The position numbers and the translations under genes are program-made. From DFXE01 sp032054765 (GTDB taxonomy: Bacteria; Bacteroidota; Bacteroidia; Bacteroidales; Tannerellaceae): DNA of 64,000 nucleotides. Below the pieces are notes generated by a model. It had not been told where the DNA came from. It saw only the letters and a list, made by a program, of their open reading frames with translations, and did no database searches. The stretch is taken from the NCBI GenBank assembly GCA_032054765.1, contig DAMBSC010000019.1:1-64000 (forward strand), given 5' to 3'. Within the stretch, counting starts at the first letter, position 1; each line of letters begins with the position of its first letter. Shown here in pieces: positions 63,383 through 64,000 of the stretch.

Positions 63383-64000
63383 TCAAACTGAGCCCTCTAA
63401 TGCGTATCTTAATTGATCCAGCATTAGGGGGACTTCTGTTTCCTCAATACCGGCAACAACCAGATCCGGAATATCTTGCATGAATTGATCATTGAACTTT
63501 GAAAAATCATTATCCGCTAACCGGATAGCTTTTTTATATAAATTGATAGCTTCTTTTATATTTTGTAGAGCCCACTCCGTATGACCTGCGTTCAAATAAT
63601 CTTCCATAGTAGGATTATTATCTAAAATCTTATTATAATAATTACGCGCCTGATCATATTTACCAATCAGGAAAGAACACCAGGCTATTGGTCTCCACGC
63701 CTTGCTGCTTTTAGAGTCTAAATAATCAACTTTGAAATAATATTTCAATGCTTCGTTATAATCTTTTAACTCCAGATAACAATGACCAATACTTATCTGA
63801 ACCGAAAGGTTATCGGGGTTTAATTCTTCGTACCTACGATAATATTCCAATGCTTCTTCCGGTTGTTTTAGGGTACGATAACAACCGGCAATTCTCCTGA
63901 TAACCCACTTACTTTCTGAATTAATAAGATCAGCACGTAAGTAGGAGTACAAAGCTCCTTCTATATCACCGGTCATCTGTTTACAATACCCTATTTTTTG
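63383..64000 (-). CDS. tetratricopeptide-repeat protein, partial
   Basis: The C-terminal 205 residues of a TPR protein; the reading frame stays open to the window edge, and the codons before the first internal Met (QKIGYCKQ) continue the repeat pattern, so the true start lies outside. At least four TPR units are visible, for example EEALEYYRRYEELNPDN, LGHCYLELKDYNEALKYYFKVDYL and KEAINLYKKAIRLADND. TPR arrays mediate protein-protein contacts; partner unknown. It converges on the second lipoprotein gene. Confidence 0.85.
   Translation of the reverse strand, partial: QKIGYCKQMTGDIEGALYSYLRADLINSESKWVIRRIAGCYRTLKQPEEALEYYRRYEELNPDNLSVQISIGHCYLELKDYNEALKYYFKVDYLDSKSSKAWRPIAWCSFLIGKYDQARNYYNKILDNNPTMEDYLNAGHTEWALQNIKEAINLYKKAIRLADNDFSKFNDQFMQDIPDLVVAGIEETEVPLMLDQLRYALEGSV

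Overview
The window is a chromosomal segment from a member of the order Bacteroidales (Bacteroidota). The evidence is the gene content (Mfa1/Mfa2-type fimbrial proteins, a type IX secretion sorting domain, a P. gingivalis-type glutaminyl cyclase, two-gene LysO, two 444-aa glutamate dehydrogenases) and several promoters of the Bacteroidota type TTTG-N19/20-TAnnTTTG in place of -35/-10 boxes. The T9SS-type protein and the cyclase fit a Parabacteroides/Porphyromonas-like lineage better than Bacteroides proper; the genus cannot be fixed from the sequence alone.

Layout. 1-112: 3' half of a tRNA-Glu and a terminator. 113-12130: core and surface genes (Tat-exported oxidoreductase, gyrB, a glutamine-amidotransferase/M19 dipeptidase fusion, glutaminyl cyclase, sufE, LysO pair, fimbrial anchor and fimbrillin, hflX). 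12241-20870: a GH106-like glycosidase, a T9SS-type exported protein, DUF3109, gpmI and small membrane proteins. 20892-30277: NADP-type glutamate dehydrogenase, a sugar-kinase/RapZ-C fusion overlapping a MurU-like nucleotidyltransferase, a receiver/PPDK-N protein, a second (NAD-like) glutamate dehydrogenase and zupT. 30544-32157: ECF sigma operon. 32352-35564: two tandem beta-helix lipoproteins. 35665-36954: enolase. 37045-37476: an intergenic element with 56-bp perfect inverted repeats.

37553-59468 is one long co-directional polysaccharide locus (about 21.7 kb of genes) behind a promoter box and a leader terminator: nucleotidyltransferase-fold protein, FlaA1-like dehydratase, UDP-HexNAc dehydrogenase and 4-epimerase, Wzx flippase, Wzy polymerase, glycosyltransferases, acyltransferases, CapK-like ligase, DegT aminotransferase, initiating sugar transferase, Wza and Wzc. 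Its middle (about 43.4-52.5 kb) is visibly much more AT-rich than the flanking housekeeping genes.

Immediately behind wzc, in the same transcription unit, lies a peptide-handling module: AraC-type regulator, HPr-kinase-like protein, SipW-like S26 peptidase, PqqD-like protein and a peptidase-less ABC exporter. After a terminator come two cassettes, each a 61-63 aa peptide followed by a paralogous lipoprotein of 406-422 aa. The peptides share a nearly invariant N-terminal block and then diverge over 36 residues each. This looks like a ribosomally made, leader-dependent peptide system tied to polysaccharide export, and is the best candidate in the window for an undescribed system. The window ends inside a TPR-protein gene on the minus strand.
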